From: Boswellia sacra
Taxonomy: Eukaryota; Streptophyta; Magnoliopsida; Sapindales; Burseraceae
Direction of reading: 5' to 3'
Assembly (NCBI GenBank): GCA_013180625.2
Contig: SNVD02013715.1
Location: 16,882 to 80,881 of the forward strand
DNA: 64,000 nucleotides
The notes beneath the pieces were generated by a model. It saw only the letters and a list, made by a program, of their open reading frames with translations, did no database searches and was not told the DNA's origin. Shown here piece by piece: positions 45,001 through 56,539 of the stretch; the stretch's first letter is position 1, and each line of letters starts with the position of its first letter. The position numbers and the translations under genes were made by a program.

Positions 45001-46033
45001 ATATTAATTATCGTGATATAAATTAAAAATGTTTATCACTATAATGACATGATTGAAAATGGTAAATCAATTTATTAATTCAATTTTATTAAAATAGAAG
45101 GCATAAGTGTTTATTTATTTATTTATTTTCAAGAAAATATATATTTCTTTTAGTAATTAATTAATCAGTTTTTTAATTATAATTCTTTTATACAAGTAAA
45201 TATTTGATTATTTGAATAATTAATTGAGTAATCAAAATTAATATTTATTTGCATTTTAATTTTTAATTTATTTCTTTTAAAATAAAGTGATAAAAGTGGT
45301 TCTTACTTTAAATATATTAAAGAATACTATTTACTTCTTAAAATTTTTCAACAATTCCTATAAGTTTTCAAATGCTTTACTCTTAGTGTTCTTAACTGGA
45401 ACCTACAAATAATATTTGAAAAAAGCAAATTTATTGTATATATTTTATACTATATAATTATAGCAAAGACTATGACCTTGGGTGTAATTCATGTCTAAAT
45501 AAAGAATGTTAATACTTAGCATTAGACCTAACAATGAGTCATATTAGAGCAGTTTTGTATCATTTTGTGTTTGTATCTTGTTAAATTATGTTAATTCAAA
45601 TTTGATTCGTTAACTTATTGGGTCTGAATCTTAAAACCCAAACCCGACTATTAACTTAACATATTATCCAAATCTAACCCAGTTAACTCATTTTTTATTT
45701 TAAAGTTAGACAACAATATGTATAATATAATTTGTACAAATTCTAAATATAAACTAATAGTATATACATTTAATATGCAACAAATATTTTGAAATTTATT
45801 AAAATATATAAATTTAATATAGTACGAAAATAGAAACAAAGTTTTGTATCCACCATCATTCAAAAATCCATCTAAAGTATATTTAAGACAAATAATTAAA
45901 AATTGTCCAATTATCGAATGATTGCTGAAAAGAAAATCGGATATTCTATAAGTTTTTTCCTTGTAGTGCTCATCAAAATGTCATATTGGTACGCACCTAA
46001 GAAAAAATACTATAATTTGTTATATTTTATTAT
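45001..46033. other. AT-rich intergenic DNA, no gene
   Basis: Nothing codable. 45470-45680 has degenerate ACCCAAACCCGAC-type words that might be remnants of a hAT terminus, but no pair was found. Confidence 0.5.
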
Positions 46034-47316
46034 GGGATAATATCATAAACCATCCTTGAAGTTTAGCTAATTATCATGCGGAAAGTCTCTTATGTAAATA
46101 TATCAATGCGATCCCTAACGTTTGCGTTTAAGCTTCATCCAGGTCCAGCCAACAGATTCCGTTAGCTTTCAAATTAAAGTTTTGGGGTATTTTGGTAAAA
46201 TGATATAATTCATATAGGATAATATCATAAACCACCCCTGAAGTTTAGCCAACTATCATGCGGAATGCCTCTTATGTAAATATATCAATGCGATCTCTAA
46301 CGTTGGCGTTTAAGCTTCATACAGGTCCAGCCAACAGATTCCGTTTGTGTAGAAACTGAGAAAAAAATTAAAAATAACATTTTTCCCTTACTTTTATGTC
46401 CTTTCTTCTTTCTTTTTTTCGTAGCTGAAAATCCAATCCCTTTTCACACCCACAGTTACCTCGCTCACCCCAACCTCTTAATCTCCAAACATAGCTTTGG
46501 CTGGTTACTGGTTCTTTATAAAATTTTAGTTTGAGAATTTTTTTTTTGTCTTTATTTTGTTGCTTCATTTCAATACGTAGTGTGTGTGAATGTTTTCTTA
46601 GGTTGAGAAAATTTTTAAAGAAGTCAGTGAGGAGAAAGAAAAGCATGCCAATTTTGAATTTTAGAGTTTTTGCATAATTTTTTTAAACATAATTGTTGAA
46701 ATAATTTGGATTTAATTTTGAATATTTGATTCTTTTTTTTAATAACTTTGTGATTGAGTTGAGATGGTGGGTGTTGATGGTGGAGGAAAATTTGGTGCTA
46801 TCATGGTGGAGTCTTATGACGTATATTTTTTTATTTAAATGAATTTGATGGTGGTGATAGTGGCTATGGTGGTTATGGATGGTGATGCTTGAGTGATATG
46901 AAATGAAGATTTTAGAATAGAAAATTCAAGGGTTAGTTTTACGTTTACAGATATGAAATTATGTCATTTTACTAAAATACCCTAATATGTTAATTTGAAA
47001 GCTAGCGAAATTTGTTGGCTGGACCTGGATGAAGCTTAAACGTAAATGTTAGGCACCGCGCTGATATATTTACATAAGTGGCTTTCCGCATGATAATTAG
47101 CTAAACTTCAGGGGTGGTTTATGATATTATCTCATATGAAATTATGTAATTTTATTGAAATACCCCAAAACGTTAATTTGAAATCTAACAGAATCTGTTG
47201 GCTGGACCTGGATGAAGCTTAAACGCAAACGTTAGAGACGGCGCTGATATATTTACACAAGAGGCTTTCCATATGATAATTAGCTAAACTTCAGGGGTGG
47301 TTTATGATATTATCCC
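46034..47316. mobile_element. Mutator-like (MULE) element with tandemly duplicated terminal inverted repeats
   Basis: Ends GGGATAATATCATAAACCA and TGGTTTATGATATTATCCC are inverted copies. The flanks ATTTTATTAT (46024-46033 and 47317-47326) form a 9-10 bp target duplication, the MULE size. Each arm contains the terminal unit of about 170 bp twice: left at 46034 and 46205, right ending at 47136 and 47316. Marker words are GTCCAGCCAACAGATTCCGT and, inverted, GTTGGCTGGACCTGGATGAA. The interior (46350-46935) has no transposase, so the element is non-autonomous. Confidence 0.85.
46350..46935. other. Interior of the MULE, no transposase
   Basis: Contains a pyrimidine-rich block, a 92-codon minus-strand open frame (46368-46646) without recognisable motif, and GATGGTGG-type short repeats at 46763-46890. 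It could be acquired host sequence, but nothing identifies a source. Confidence 0.4.
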
Positions 47317-47326
47317 ATTTTATTAT

Positions 47327-49702
47327 ATTTTTTATCATAAAAAAATTTACATATATATAATTTCATATATTAATATTGATATAATATAATTTTTTAAATA
47401 TATTAATTTATACATATATATATATAATTTCATGATAAATTAGATTTTTAATCCCTAATTGCAATGATAATTAATCACCTAGGTGCAAAATTATATATAT
47501 CATAAGTTCCTAACTTGCAATATTATATTCGTAATAAATAATGTGATCTCAATTATAATTACATTAAAAGTGTTTCCCCTAATGACAATAATACCAAGGA
47601 TAACAAATGAGCTTGTAGACAGTATTAGACAATATAACATTTGTTTAATATATTCCTATTTATATTTTAAATTGAAATTTCTGTAAATGATTTTTATAGC
47701 CTATACGTAACAAAAACTTCCGTTTCTACTAACCCACTTTGTAATAATCTTAACATACTATTGTTTAATTATCTAACATAATTAATTACATCAACATTTA
47801 TTACATCGTTTTTTCACACTCCGAAAATTCCCCAGAATTGTAAGATTGATATAATTTATATTTGTAAATTTATTAACTTTTATATATGATATAATGTAAT
47901 TACTAATTAGTATTATTTTTTCTGTAGTTGTAGCGTTAATTAATTACATAGGTGCTCAAATTTTTTTTTACTATATATAATTGACATGTAATAAACCATT
48001 AGAGAAGAATTATAATAGAGGGAGATGAATCACTTTATAGTAAAATCCTTTTTGTCATATATAATTTGATTGGTTAGTAATTTATTGCGTAATTAAATGT
48101 CAGATCATACTAGAATGGAAAGAATTAGTTTAATTAATTAGTAATTAAATTAGTATAAGATGATATTATAAGAGAATGAATAATTTTCTACCCAAAGCAT
48201 TTATGTTGAATTGATTTGGGACATAAATTTTACTATATATAGTTAAACACAATATAATTACTTAATGAATTTCACATTATAATACTCAAATTAAGTACTC
48301 AATATTATCATAATACTTTTTGCTAATAATTCTTGTACAATATTTTATACATAATAAAGAAAAGTGAGACTCTATATAGTAGGCCTTCTTAATATCTATC
48401 ACCACCATGTTATTAGATAATTTTTACAAATTTAATTATTAGAAAGGTTATTACATTAATATATATTTCTAAGAAGGATGAAATAGCTTGGTGTGATATG
48501 TCTTCACAATTGAAATCCCCTATTAAATTTCTATATAGATATTTATAAATTATTTTAATATAATTATGAAAAGTATCTAATAAATTAAGGAATTACTTTT
48601 AAAATGAGTGAGTTTTATCAATTCTTATCATATATGCAAGTCAATAAATTAATTTATGTTATTTATCTTTTATCTTAACTTTAATAAATCCAATTCAAAT
48701 AAAAATTTTCTATTTATTAGATACTTTTCATAATTATCTTAACTAATGTCAAAATAATTTGAAATTTCTATATGTAGTTTATTTGGTTAACAATCAAACT
48801 AGTATAATATAATATTAAATAATAGGAATTAGTATAATTCAAATTTTTTGATTTCTTAGTTTCTAATTTATGTTATTAACATAAACATAAATTATGTAAA
48901 TGAATAGTGTATGATTCTTGACTTTTATATTCGTATTCTTATTTAAAACACAAGGGTGTTTATTGAATAAAAGTATAAAAACTAATTTTGATAAATTTTG
49001 ATAACAAAAGAGTATAAGTTTTTATCATACTTTAAGTAAGTGTTACGTTAAAATTAAAAATCTCAAAAAGGGCTTACACTTAATTCTAAGTAAAAATAAA
49101 TACATATACAAAAAAAAAACTTTTAATTAATTCCTTCAAATTATATTTCATAAAACATATAACACATACAATATATCACGTATATCAAGTATTTTGTAAC
49201 TAATAAGAAAAAAATCAAATGATTCAATAAATAATTATAAATTAGAGAAAATTAAATTTAGATGAATAAACATAAATTTTTGTAATGGTAATGTTATGAA
49301 CTAAAAATAAATTTTTTTTTGGGTAAAATATTTGAGTTACAAATTTTTATGATAATTACATTAAGAAAATGGGTTTTGCAATAACTTGTATTAACTTCTT
49401 TATGGCTCCAATTCTTTATATTGTTGGTGGCTTGCCCTTTTTTTACATAATACTTGCGATTTATTTAATTCAAATATAGAAACATAGATTGATTTGGAAG
49501 TTTCCAAACGTGGGGTTCATTCTTTGTTCTTATTTAAAAAAAAAAATCAATGTAGTATTTGCATATATTCAATCTAGTAAACTATAAATCTATCCTGTTT
49601 TCATTTCCTTTTAATTGATATACAATTGAATTTCATCCTCCTGTGCAATGCTAAACTTCCTAAATCCAATAAAGAATGAAGATAATACATTTATAAGATA
49701 AT
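47327..49702. other. Very AT-rich intergenic DNA, no gene
   Basis: No coding, repeat or terminal signature seen beyond AT microsatellite-like runs (for example 47412-47430). Confidence 0.6.
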
Positions 49703-50714
49703 TCATTTGAATAGCTCTTTCCTGAGTGTGACTGCACCTATTTTTTCACCAAATTCAGAATGCAATTGGCTAATCTCGCTATTGTCAATCCGATCTAATA
49801 CATAACCTCAATTGTATGCCTCATTGACGGCCTTCTTGCGCTAATATCTACACATTGCTGAGCCAATCCCATCATCTCATTTGTAGTGGCAAAATGATGG
49901 CGTCCTAGTGTCTTCATCAACATAGTTACCAAGATCACTGCATCTTTTATCCTTCTAAACAAAAATGGTATGAAGAGCAATTATACAAATAATTATTTTC
50001 CTTCTAATGAACTACAATTAACAATATAAACAAGGAGGTTAAGCCTCAAATGCATGAAATCATTTCTGCAAATAATTTTGATCGTAATTAGGCTCAGTCT
50101 TAGCTTTCTGGGCTTTATATAATAATAATGGTTGCAGTACTAAAATAGAAATCCATTTCCATATGCCCGTAATACCAAGTTTTGGTCTGAGCTAGGTAGA
50201 TACCTACAATACCAAGCTTTGGTCTGAGCTAGTTAGATACATATAATACCAGCTTTTGTTCTAAGCATAAAGTTTCATGTACCTGTACTCCATTTCCATA
50301 TATCTGTAAGTTCTGCTTCAATTATAGTTTCAATGATTATCTGATGTATATAAATTGAATGCTAATTGGAGTATAAAGGAAAAGAAAAAGTTGTATTGAC
50401 AAAAAGGTAATATTGTCTGCATGGCACAGTTCAAGCAGTAATTACTCGATAATCCAAAAGCAAGATAAGAAAAACTTCTAAAAGGTGCAAAATTATCTCA
50501 TCAACAAAGTTTTGGTTTGGGGTATATAGAAGTCTATTGTTTGGCACCGATCTTGAAGCAATCTCTTATAAACTAAACCAAATGAACCTTCACCTATGAT
50601 ATTGCTCTCATTGAAATTCTTTGTAACATGTTTCAGCTCTGAAGCAAATAATTGCCACAAATTTTGTGTACCACTAGGAGAGACGGCAGTAAAATAGGGT
50701 GAAGTTCTTCCCAA
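49703..50714 (-). pseudogene. Receptor-like protein kinase pseudogene (catalytic core lost)
   Basis: Two minus-strand pieces of one kinase. 50493-50714 contains LFASELKHVTKNFNESNIIG followed by GEGSFGLVYKRLLQD, the entry to the kinase domain with the glycine-rich loop. 49703-49980 contains LAQQCVDISARRPSMRHTIE (subdomain XI, Arg and RPSM) and, after a frame change near 49800, a C-terminal tail LDRIDNSEISQLHSEFGEKI ... ELFK and TGA. Between them no VAIK lysine, HRD or DFG motif is readable, so the core is deleted or replaced by non-coding DNA. The family is receptor-like or cytoplasmic receptor-like kinase; the subfamily is not determined. Confidence 0.75.
50171..50270 (+). repeat. 37-bp tandem repeat (about 2.7 units)
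   Basis: AATACCAAG followed by TTTGGTCTGAGCTAG starts at 50171, 50208 and 50245. It lies in the non-coding gap of the kinase pseudogene. Confidence 0.85.
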
Positions 50715-50820
50715 CTCAACTGTTAAGAAAAAGGTAAAATAATGGTAAATTTTATTGAGAACCTTAATTTTTATAAGAAAGAATTTGTTTAATGCATTGA
50801 GCCCAAAAGTACAAGAGACA

Positions 50821-52232
50821 TGATGCGTTCGAAACTAGCAAGTATACTAGTCGCACAAGTAATAAAGTGATAAGTAAGATATCGTTCCCACGAGGATTGA
50901 TTCTAATTGAATTTGTTATTTTACAGCAACAACAGATAAATGGGGGGTTTTGTTGATGGATTAACTAAATGAAATATTAATGTAAATAAAGAATAACACA
51001 ATGCAAAGTTAAATCAATTGAGAATTACACAATGAGAGAAATCTGGTTAAGGGATCATTCTCTGCCACAAGATATGGATTTGCGAATTAATCATAGAATT
51101 GTCATCCAATTACACCATTGAAATTATCAACCGTAGATAACAACAAGCTCTGTTATCCCAATCTTTCCTTACTTTGTTGTTAAATAAAACAAGCTCTTTA
51201 TTTAATCTCTATCCATTAAACAACCTAGAACAAGCTCTCTAAATTTAATTCAATGGATGCATTACGATAAGAAAGATAGGTTGATCTAAGCAATAAACAC
51301 ACAAGCTCGATTATTTAACTTAGGTTGTATTCTCCAATTGCAATCTCTGATCACAATTTTGCTACTAATGATTGGAAATTCATGACAATTACGGATCAAG
51401 ATTTCTAATCTAGCAATAGACAACAACAGATTATATTCAGTTGGCCATTCCAAATACAATCAGTAAGCAATCATAAGCATTAGATATGGGAAAATACAAG
51501 CAACTTCAATTAGAGAATTGGATAACAACTTCTTGTACAATCAACTCACAAAAACCATATCAGGGGCTTTGAAATCACCCTCAACCAATTCAGATTCAGT
51601 TACACATGTTTAAGAACGTGGTAAATACAATACAACATGGAGACATTCCAGAAAATGAAAGGGAAGGGAAAAAACTTAGCAAATTTGATGTAATTCTCTT
51701 TGGATTGTAGTTCTTCCTCTTTCCAAGCTTCCTTTCTCCTTCAAGAACTCCAAGAGATGAAAGAATTCCAGAGCTGCAGCCTCCACCACGTTCTCCCCTC
51801 TTCAAGTTATGAAAATAAAACCCTAAAATGTGTTTAAATACTCTGCTACAGTAACCTGCTACAGTGTCCCGTATTATACATGCTACAGTGATTTGTGGAA
51901 TTACATTTCTATACTTCTCACACTGTTTTGATTACAACTTTTGGTACACTGAATGGATTTATAAACCGTAAATTTCTCCAGAAAATAGACTTCGAGAGCT
52001 TTCCAACGGTATATAACATGTCGTCGGGTTCATTGTATATCAATACAATTAAATCCGAGAAGATCACTGACTAGCAGAGGTGAAAATGAAGGGTTTTACT
52101 CCATTTTTGTGCAAGTTGCTCCAAAACTCCTACAAACATCAAAACCACACAAAAACATAAAAATACCAAGGAATATAGCAAAGAAACATGGACGAATTGA
52201 TATGAAAATGATATATAAATAGACACTTATCA
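50821..52232 (-). repeat. Athila-family 3' LTR (copy 2)
   Basis: 1,412 bp, TGATGCGTTCG to CACTTATCA on the plus strand. Matches 58704-60108 closely except for a divergent block at about 50925-51045. Confidence 0.95.
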
Positions 52233-52250
52233 AATTCCCCCACACTTAGA
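52233..52250 (-). other. Athila polypurine tract
   Basis: Plus strand AATTCCCCCACACTTAGA; the minus strand reads AAGTGTGGGGGAATT up to the 3' LTR. The nearby GCTCGAGGACTAGCAAA (minus) is typical of Athila 3' regions. Confidence 0.9.
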
Positions 52251-54208
52251 CTTTGCTAGTCCTCGAGCAACTACGACAATATGAAATAAAACTAAACCGA
52301 AACAGAATCAACAAAAAAATTAAAACACACAAATGCTTTATCTTGCAAATAGGCCTCAAAGATTGTACTTAATTATAACCCAAGGAAAACTTCAAAATAA
52401 TGCACTTGATCAAGAATTTTATCTCAAAGATTAGTTTCGCTTCACTTCAATTCCTCAAGTGTGTGTGTGTAGAGCCATTCTCACCTAATCACTTGTAACC
52501 CGGATGAGTTTATGCATAAAAATGAATCATATTTAATATTGAAGATGTGTGTATAAATGAACTCCATAGGCCTGCTTTTCAAGTCACTCTCCACTAATGT
52601 AGACATGCACAACACCAAGGATCAAGTAGGACTTTATTAAGCTTGTAACGTTGGCTTGGGTGAAGGTATGATAAAGGATAATAATTTGGCTCAAATCACC
52701 CACAAACACATAAATCATTCAAGATTATGTAGAGCTCAACCCCATAACACAACTTTATTTCAATTCGCCAGATTACTTCCCCAAACTCATTTAGAACACT
52801 CAATCTTCTTTTTTTTCTTTTTTCTTTTCTTTTTCTTTTTTTTAGAAAATAAAAGAAACTACACCCTCACACTTTGTTGTTTCATTCTTTTTAAGAACAC
52901 CCAAGGGTATAGATATCTTTTTCTTCTTCTTCTTTTTTTTTTTTAACTGCAATTCCCCTCCCTCACACTTAAACAACACATTGTCCTCAATGTTTAAGTA
53001 CGGGGAAGATAAGTACAGATTGTTTTTTTTTCTCTCTCTCTTTCTTTTTTTTACAAACATAATAAAACTCACTTGCATTGCTCATGGCACAATCCAACCT
53101 CCTCTAACTTCCCAAAACCAGAACATAGCTCAGAATTTAATTGTGAATGATCTACATGCTCATAGGTAAGGGATAAACTGTTTGGAACAAATTCATTTGA
53201 GGTTAGGAAATCTTTTAGTGAGTTAACAAAGAAAAGGCTTACAGAGGCTCAAAGGGGTAACTAGGGATCAATTTCTGTCAAGGTTGGCTATTAAGGCTCA
53301 AACGGTCCAAAGATGGCCTAAATCATTTCCCCAATGTTGCACAGTCTAGGATTTCGCCTCGAGTGACCATCAAACAAGTTCTAGAATTCATTGAAATCTG
53401 AAGAAGCACTTAAATTACATAAACTTTCTCTAAGTAAACAAATAACTCAGTGATAATGGCTCGGTGCTCAATTTTGTGCAAGGAATCAAAGTAAAGCAAA
53501 AACTAATTAACATTTCAAGCACAAAGATCCATGCATCATTTATCATTTTCCAAGAGTTATTCTTAATTCAATCATTATCTTATCATGGACCCACAAAATG
53601 CAAGAAAAGAGGTACGTGGCGTTGTTACACCTGAGTCAAGATTGTATATTTCAACAATCCTTAGGACCAGTAGCCCGCAGACGTAAGGTTTCCAGCCTAT
53701 ATACCTTTATTATGAAAGAACAAAACAAGAAAGAAGACACTTCAAATAACATGAAATAAACAAACTACAGATTTATTTAGAGAGAATGCGTTTCAAGGGT
53801 TAAGAAAACCCCATATTCTGCCATTCTCAGGTTTTTCCACAATGTTTTTTTTTCGAATCGAAACTGATAAAGACAAAAACACACAACAACTCTAAATTAC
53901 ACAAAACTAAACTTACTCATAAAATAACAAAGTCCAACAAGCCAACAAACAAAAACAAGTCAGTTAGAATGGGTCTAAAAAGTTAGAAGTTAGCCTCCTT
54001 ATTCAGCCATTATGGATTGAAGAGATCCAGAATGCGTTTCAAGAGGATTTGAACTTTTTAAGCCACCACTCTAAAAACCGAGATTAGAAAATATTACCTG
54101 GGACGAAAGAAATAACCTGAAAAAGCTCAAAAGAAACGACATGAAAAATCTCAAATAAACACACGAAAAAGAAAGCAAACAAAAACGAAGCAAACCAGCA
54201 AATAGATA
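52251..54208 (-). other. Athila 3' untranslated region
   Basis: Long, without credible coding. Contains pyrimidine tracts (52807-52855 and 52915-52945, purine on the minus strand) that create spurious Phe-rich frames. GAATGCGTTTCAAG occurs twice (53787 and 54032), possibly marking the edge of inserted sequence. Confidence 0.6.
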
Positions 54209-54859
54209 TTACAGATGGAGGGTTAAATCCAGTTGACGCCTTTTGTTGCCTTCTCCAAACCAATTTATCCGAGCCATTGTTGGATCAGGTGAATAGACGA
54301 ATTCTTGTAGTTTGTCAATTAACTCTCCTGCAGTTGAAGCTGTAACCAGCATTTGCCTTGCTGACGGTGAGATGAAATTTTTTTTTACAGCTTGATCAAG
54401 AAAGGACAACAAACCATCAAAAAAATTATTAACATTCAACAAACCAATGGGTTTCTGATTGATGTTTAGCTGTGCCCAAGAGGTGATTTGAAATATCTCC
54501 TCTAATGTGCCATAACCACCGGGTAAAGATATAAATGCATCGGACTTAACAACCATATGTGCAATACGCTCATGCATGCTAGAGACTTGTAACTCTTCCC
54601 CGATTGTGTTGCCTACAATATCTCTTACTGCTAATGGTTTAGGGATAATGCCGAGAACTTTACTTCCTTCCAAGGATGCAGCTGTCGACACACACCCCAT
54701 TAACCCAAGACTACCACCTCCATAAGTCAAATTAATACCCCTCGCAGCTAATGTCCTCCCAAGATCAAGAGCTACTGTTGTAAACTCTCCATCTTTACCA
54801 AATTGCGATCCACAAAATACGCATATATTTTGGAATCGCCGAATTGGTGTTTTCTCCAT
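54209..54859 (-). CDS. LOG-like: LOG-type cytokinin riboside 5'-monophosphate phosphoribohydrolase, intronless, inside Athila
   Basis: Complete 216-codon ORF from ATG at 54859 to TAA at 54209. LOG enzymes release active free-base cytokinin and ribose 5-phosphate from cytokinin riboside monophosphates. Visible motifs: ICVFCGSQFG near the N-terminus, LTYGGGSLGLMG (nucleotide-binding Rossmann-like segment), VLGIIPKPL, SMHERIAHMVVKSDAFISLP, and the family signature PGGYGTLEEIFQITSWAQLN, with the Arg of MHER and the Glu of TLEE that the family uses in catalysis. The length is in the usual LOG range, with no stop and no frameshift. Plant LOG genes normally have several introns; none is present here, suggesting capture from spliced RNA. 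SWAQLNINQKPIGLLNVN resembles the LOGL10-like subgroup, by memory. Same orientation as Athila, so LTR transcription could cover it. Whether it is expressed is not known. Confidence 0.9.
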   Translation of the reverse strand: MEKTPIRRFQNICVFCGSQFGKDGEFTTVALDLGRTLAARGINLTYGGGSLGLMGCVSTAASLEGSKVLGIIPKPLAVRDIVGNTIGEELQVSSMHERIAHMVVKSDAFISLPGGYGTLEEIFQITSWAQLNINQKPIGLLNVNNFFDGLLSFLDQAVKKNFISPSARQMLVTASTAGELIDKLQEFVYSPDPTMARINWFGEGNKRRQLDLTLHL

Positions 54860-54999
54860 TTCTAAAAGTGCTCTAAGCTTGTGTAAGACAATGATGCACG
54901 TTAGGTATTATGCAATTCAAGTGCAAGACAGGTTATAAAATGACATTTGAGAATTTGCAAAATGGATATATACACACGTAAAACTCTCAAATTTGACAC

Positions 55000-55330
55000 A
55001 TGGGGACATAATTTCGGTGGGGGTTGCTCGATGCAGATTTATCGCCCCGAGATTTGAAAAAAATAGATATGCTTTCGGTGGGGTTTGACAAAACCTCCAC
55101 CCTTGTCGCCCACGTGTACATGAAAAATGGAGATAAACTTTCGGTGGAGTTTGAAAAAAACCGCCACACTTGTCTCCCACGTGAAGCATGACAATTAGAG
55201 ATATACTGTCGGTGGAGTTTGACAAAACCGCCACACTTGTCTCCCACGTGAAGCATGAAAAGTAAAGATATACTTTAGGTGGAGGTTGACAAAACCTCCA
55301 CACTTGTCTTCCACGTGTGCTTATATCATG
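55000..55330 (-). repeat. 67-bp G-box minisatellite upstream of LOG
   Basis: About five units at 55013, 55075, 55142, 55210 and 55276. Each has an inverted repeat of the form GGTGGAGGTTTGACAAAACC, then CTCCAC, then CTTGTCTCCCACGTG. The G-box CACGTG occurs at 55111, 55178, 55245 and 55312, spaced 67, 67 and 67 bp. G-boxes are bound by plant bZIP and bHLH factors. The array begins about 150 bp 5' of the LOG start codon on the minus strand. Promoter activity is inferred only. Confidence 0.85.
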
Positions 55331-55479
55331 GGGTAGTCATCTGGTTTGTCAAAAAGAAAACTTTAAATTAAAACAAACAAAATCAACAAACAACAACAAC
55401 ACAAAACAACATTGATAATCAGATCAAACGAAACAAGAAAGAAATAAAATTCGACAACAACAACACACATTCAAATATA

Positions 55480-56220
55480 CAAGTAGTTGTGATTGTGGCT
55501 CACATCTTCCTCTGGTTTTACGTCCAGTAACGGCTGAAACGCCTTCTATGAGTCGGGGATTTGCTTCCCATCCAGTTTTCTTATAAACTGGCAAACAGGG
55601 TCGTTTTTAGTCAGATTCCCTAGACTATAACACTGCAATTCATCACGATATTGTGTCCACAGATTAAGTAATTCACGCTGAACAAGTCCACAAGAATGTG
55701 ACTGAGAGTTAACAAAACATTATCCAGCGACTCATTACTCAAACCATTCTTAATAAATGAAAGTTTATCTTCTCTATTCCTGGACGCAAAACCTAATGAA
55801 CGACAAGTCTGGTTACAATTCCATCTAGCACATTTATAACATACTTGTAACCTTTTCGCTCTTCGCCTCTTGGCGTAGTAGCTCTTTCCTAACCAGGCAT
55901 GTATTTTGCGAGATTAATGTCCGGCTCACCGGACAATCTCACCTTGGCTTCGATAAGCCATCGGATATCCGCAGGCACATTTAGGAGCATCAACGCCCAA
56001 AGTCTAGTCATCGTACTTTATAAATTTTAAACACAGCATTTTGAGGAAGTGAAGGGAAATATTTACGAAGGTTCGATAGAAAGATATCAGCATCCATTGA
56101 AGAGAAGAAAAGGAGAGATATTACGATAATGCGATTGAGTCTGTTCTTCTCCAAGATGTGCACGTTTCAAACCTTCGGGCAATGGCTTCAGCTTCCGTTT
56201 AGATGTTTCCTCAAGCTGTT
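55480..56220 (-). pseudogene. Unidentified coding remnant, Cys-rich, between Athila pol and LOG
   Basis: Protein-like readings in several minus-strand frames: LKPLPEGLKRAHLGEEQTQS (about 56150-56215, resembling the Athila segment before RT), MDADIFLSNLRKYFPSLPQN (from about 56099), MTRLWALMLLNVPADIRWLI then EAKVRLSGEPDINLAKYMPG, CYKCARWNCNQTC followed by SFIKNGLSNESLDNVL, and LWTQYRDELQCYSLGNLT. Stops and frame changes separate them. I cannot name the source. It may be a second captured host fragment or decayed Athila-specific sequence. Confidence 0.4.
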
Positions 56221-56539
56221 GCTCAAATGAATTCAAGTACGAAATAATCAATTAAACAAAAAGGAAGGAAAAAAAGAGCAGAAACGAAACTAAAGACACA
56301 TAAAAGAGATAAAACAAAAAACATAACAACAAAAGTTATAAAAAACCAATGTAAAAAACAAGATAAAAACAAAATGAGACAGTGGCAAAGAGAAGATAAA
56401 CATGACAATTGGATTGGGCCTCTTCCCCTCTCCCTCCCTATGGAAAGGAATCTCCTTGAGACACAAAAATCGATCATTATTACCTCATTTTATTTTTCTT
56501 TTCTTCTTTTTTTTAATTTTTCAAAAAATTGGGTTGCCT

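Noticed and set aside
45470..45680. ACCCAAACCCGAC words as an end of another hAT or LINE element
   Set aside because: No inverted partner, target duplication or coding trace was found.
19234..45970. CACTACAAGAAAA at 19234 paired with CCTTGTAGTG near 45961-45970 as one giant CACTA element
   Set aside because: The 3-bp flanks (ATC and CTC) differ, the ends differ internally, and several independent elements lie between.
52656..53078. Phe-rich and Lys-rich ORFs on opposite strands
   Set aside because: Homopurine/homopyrimidine tracts in the Athila 3' region.
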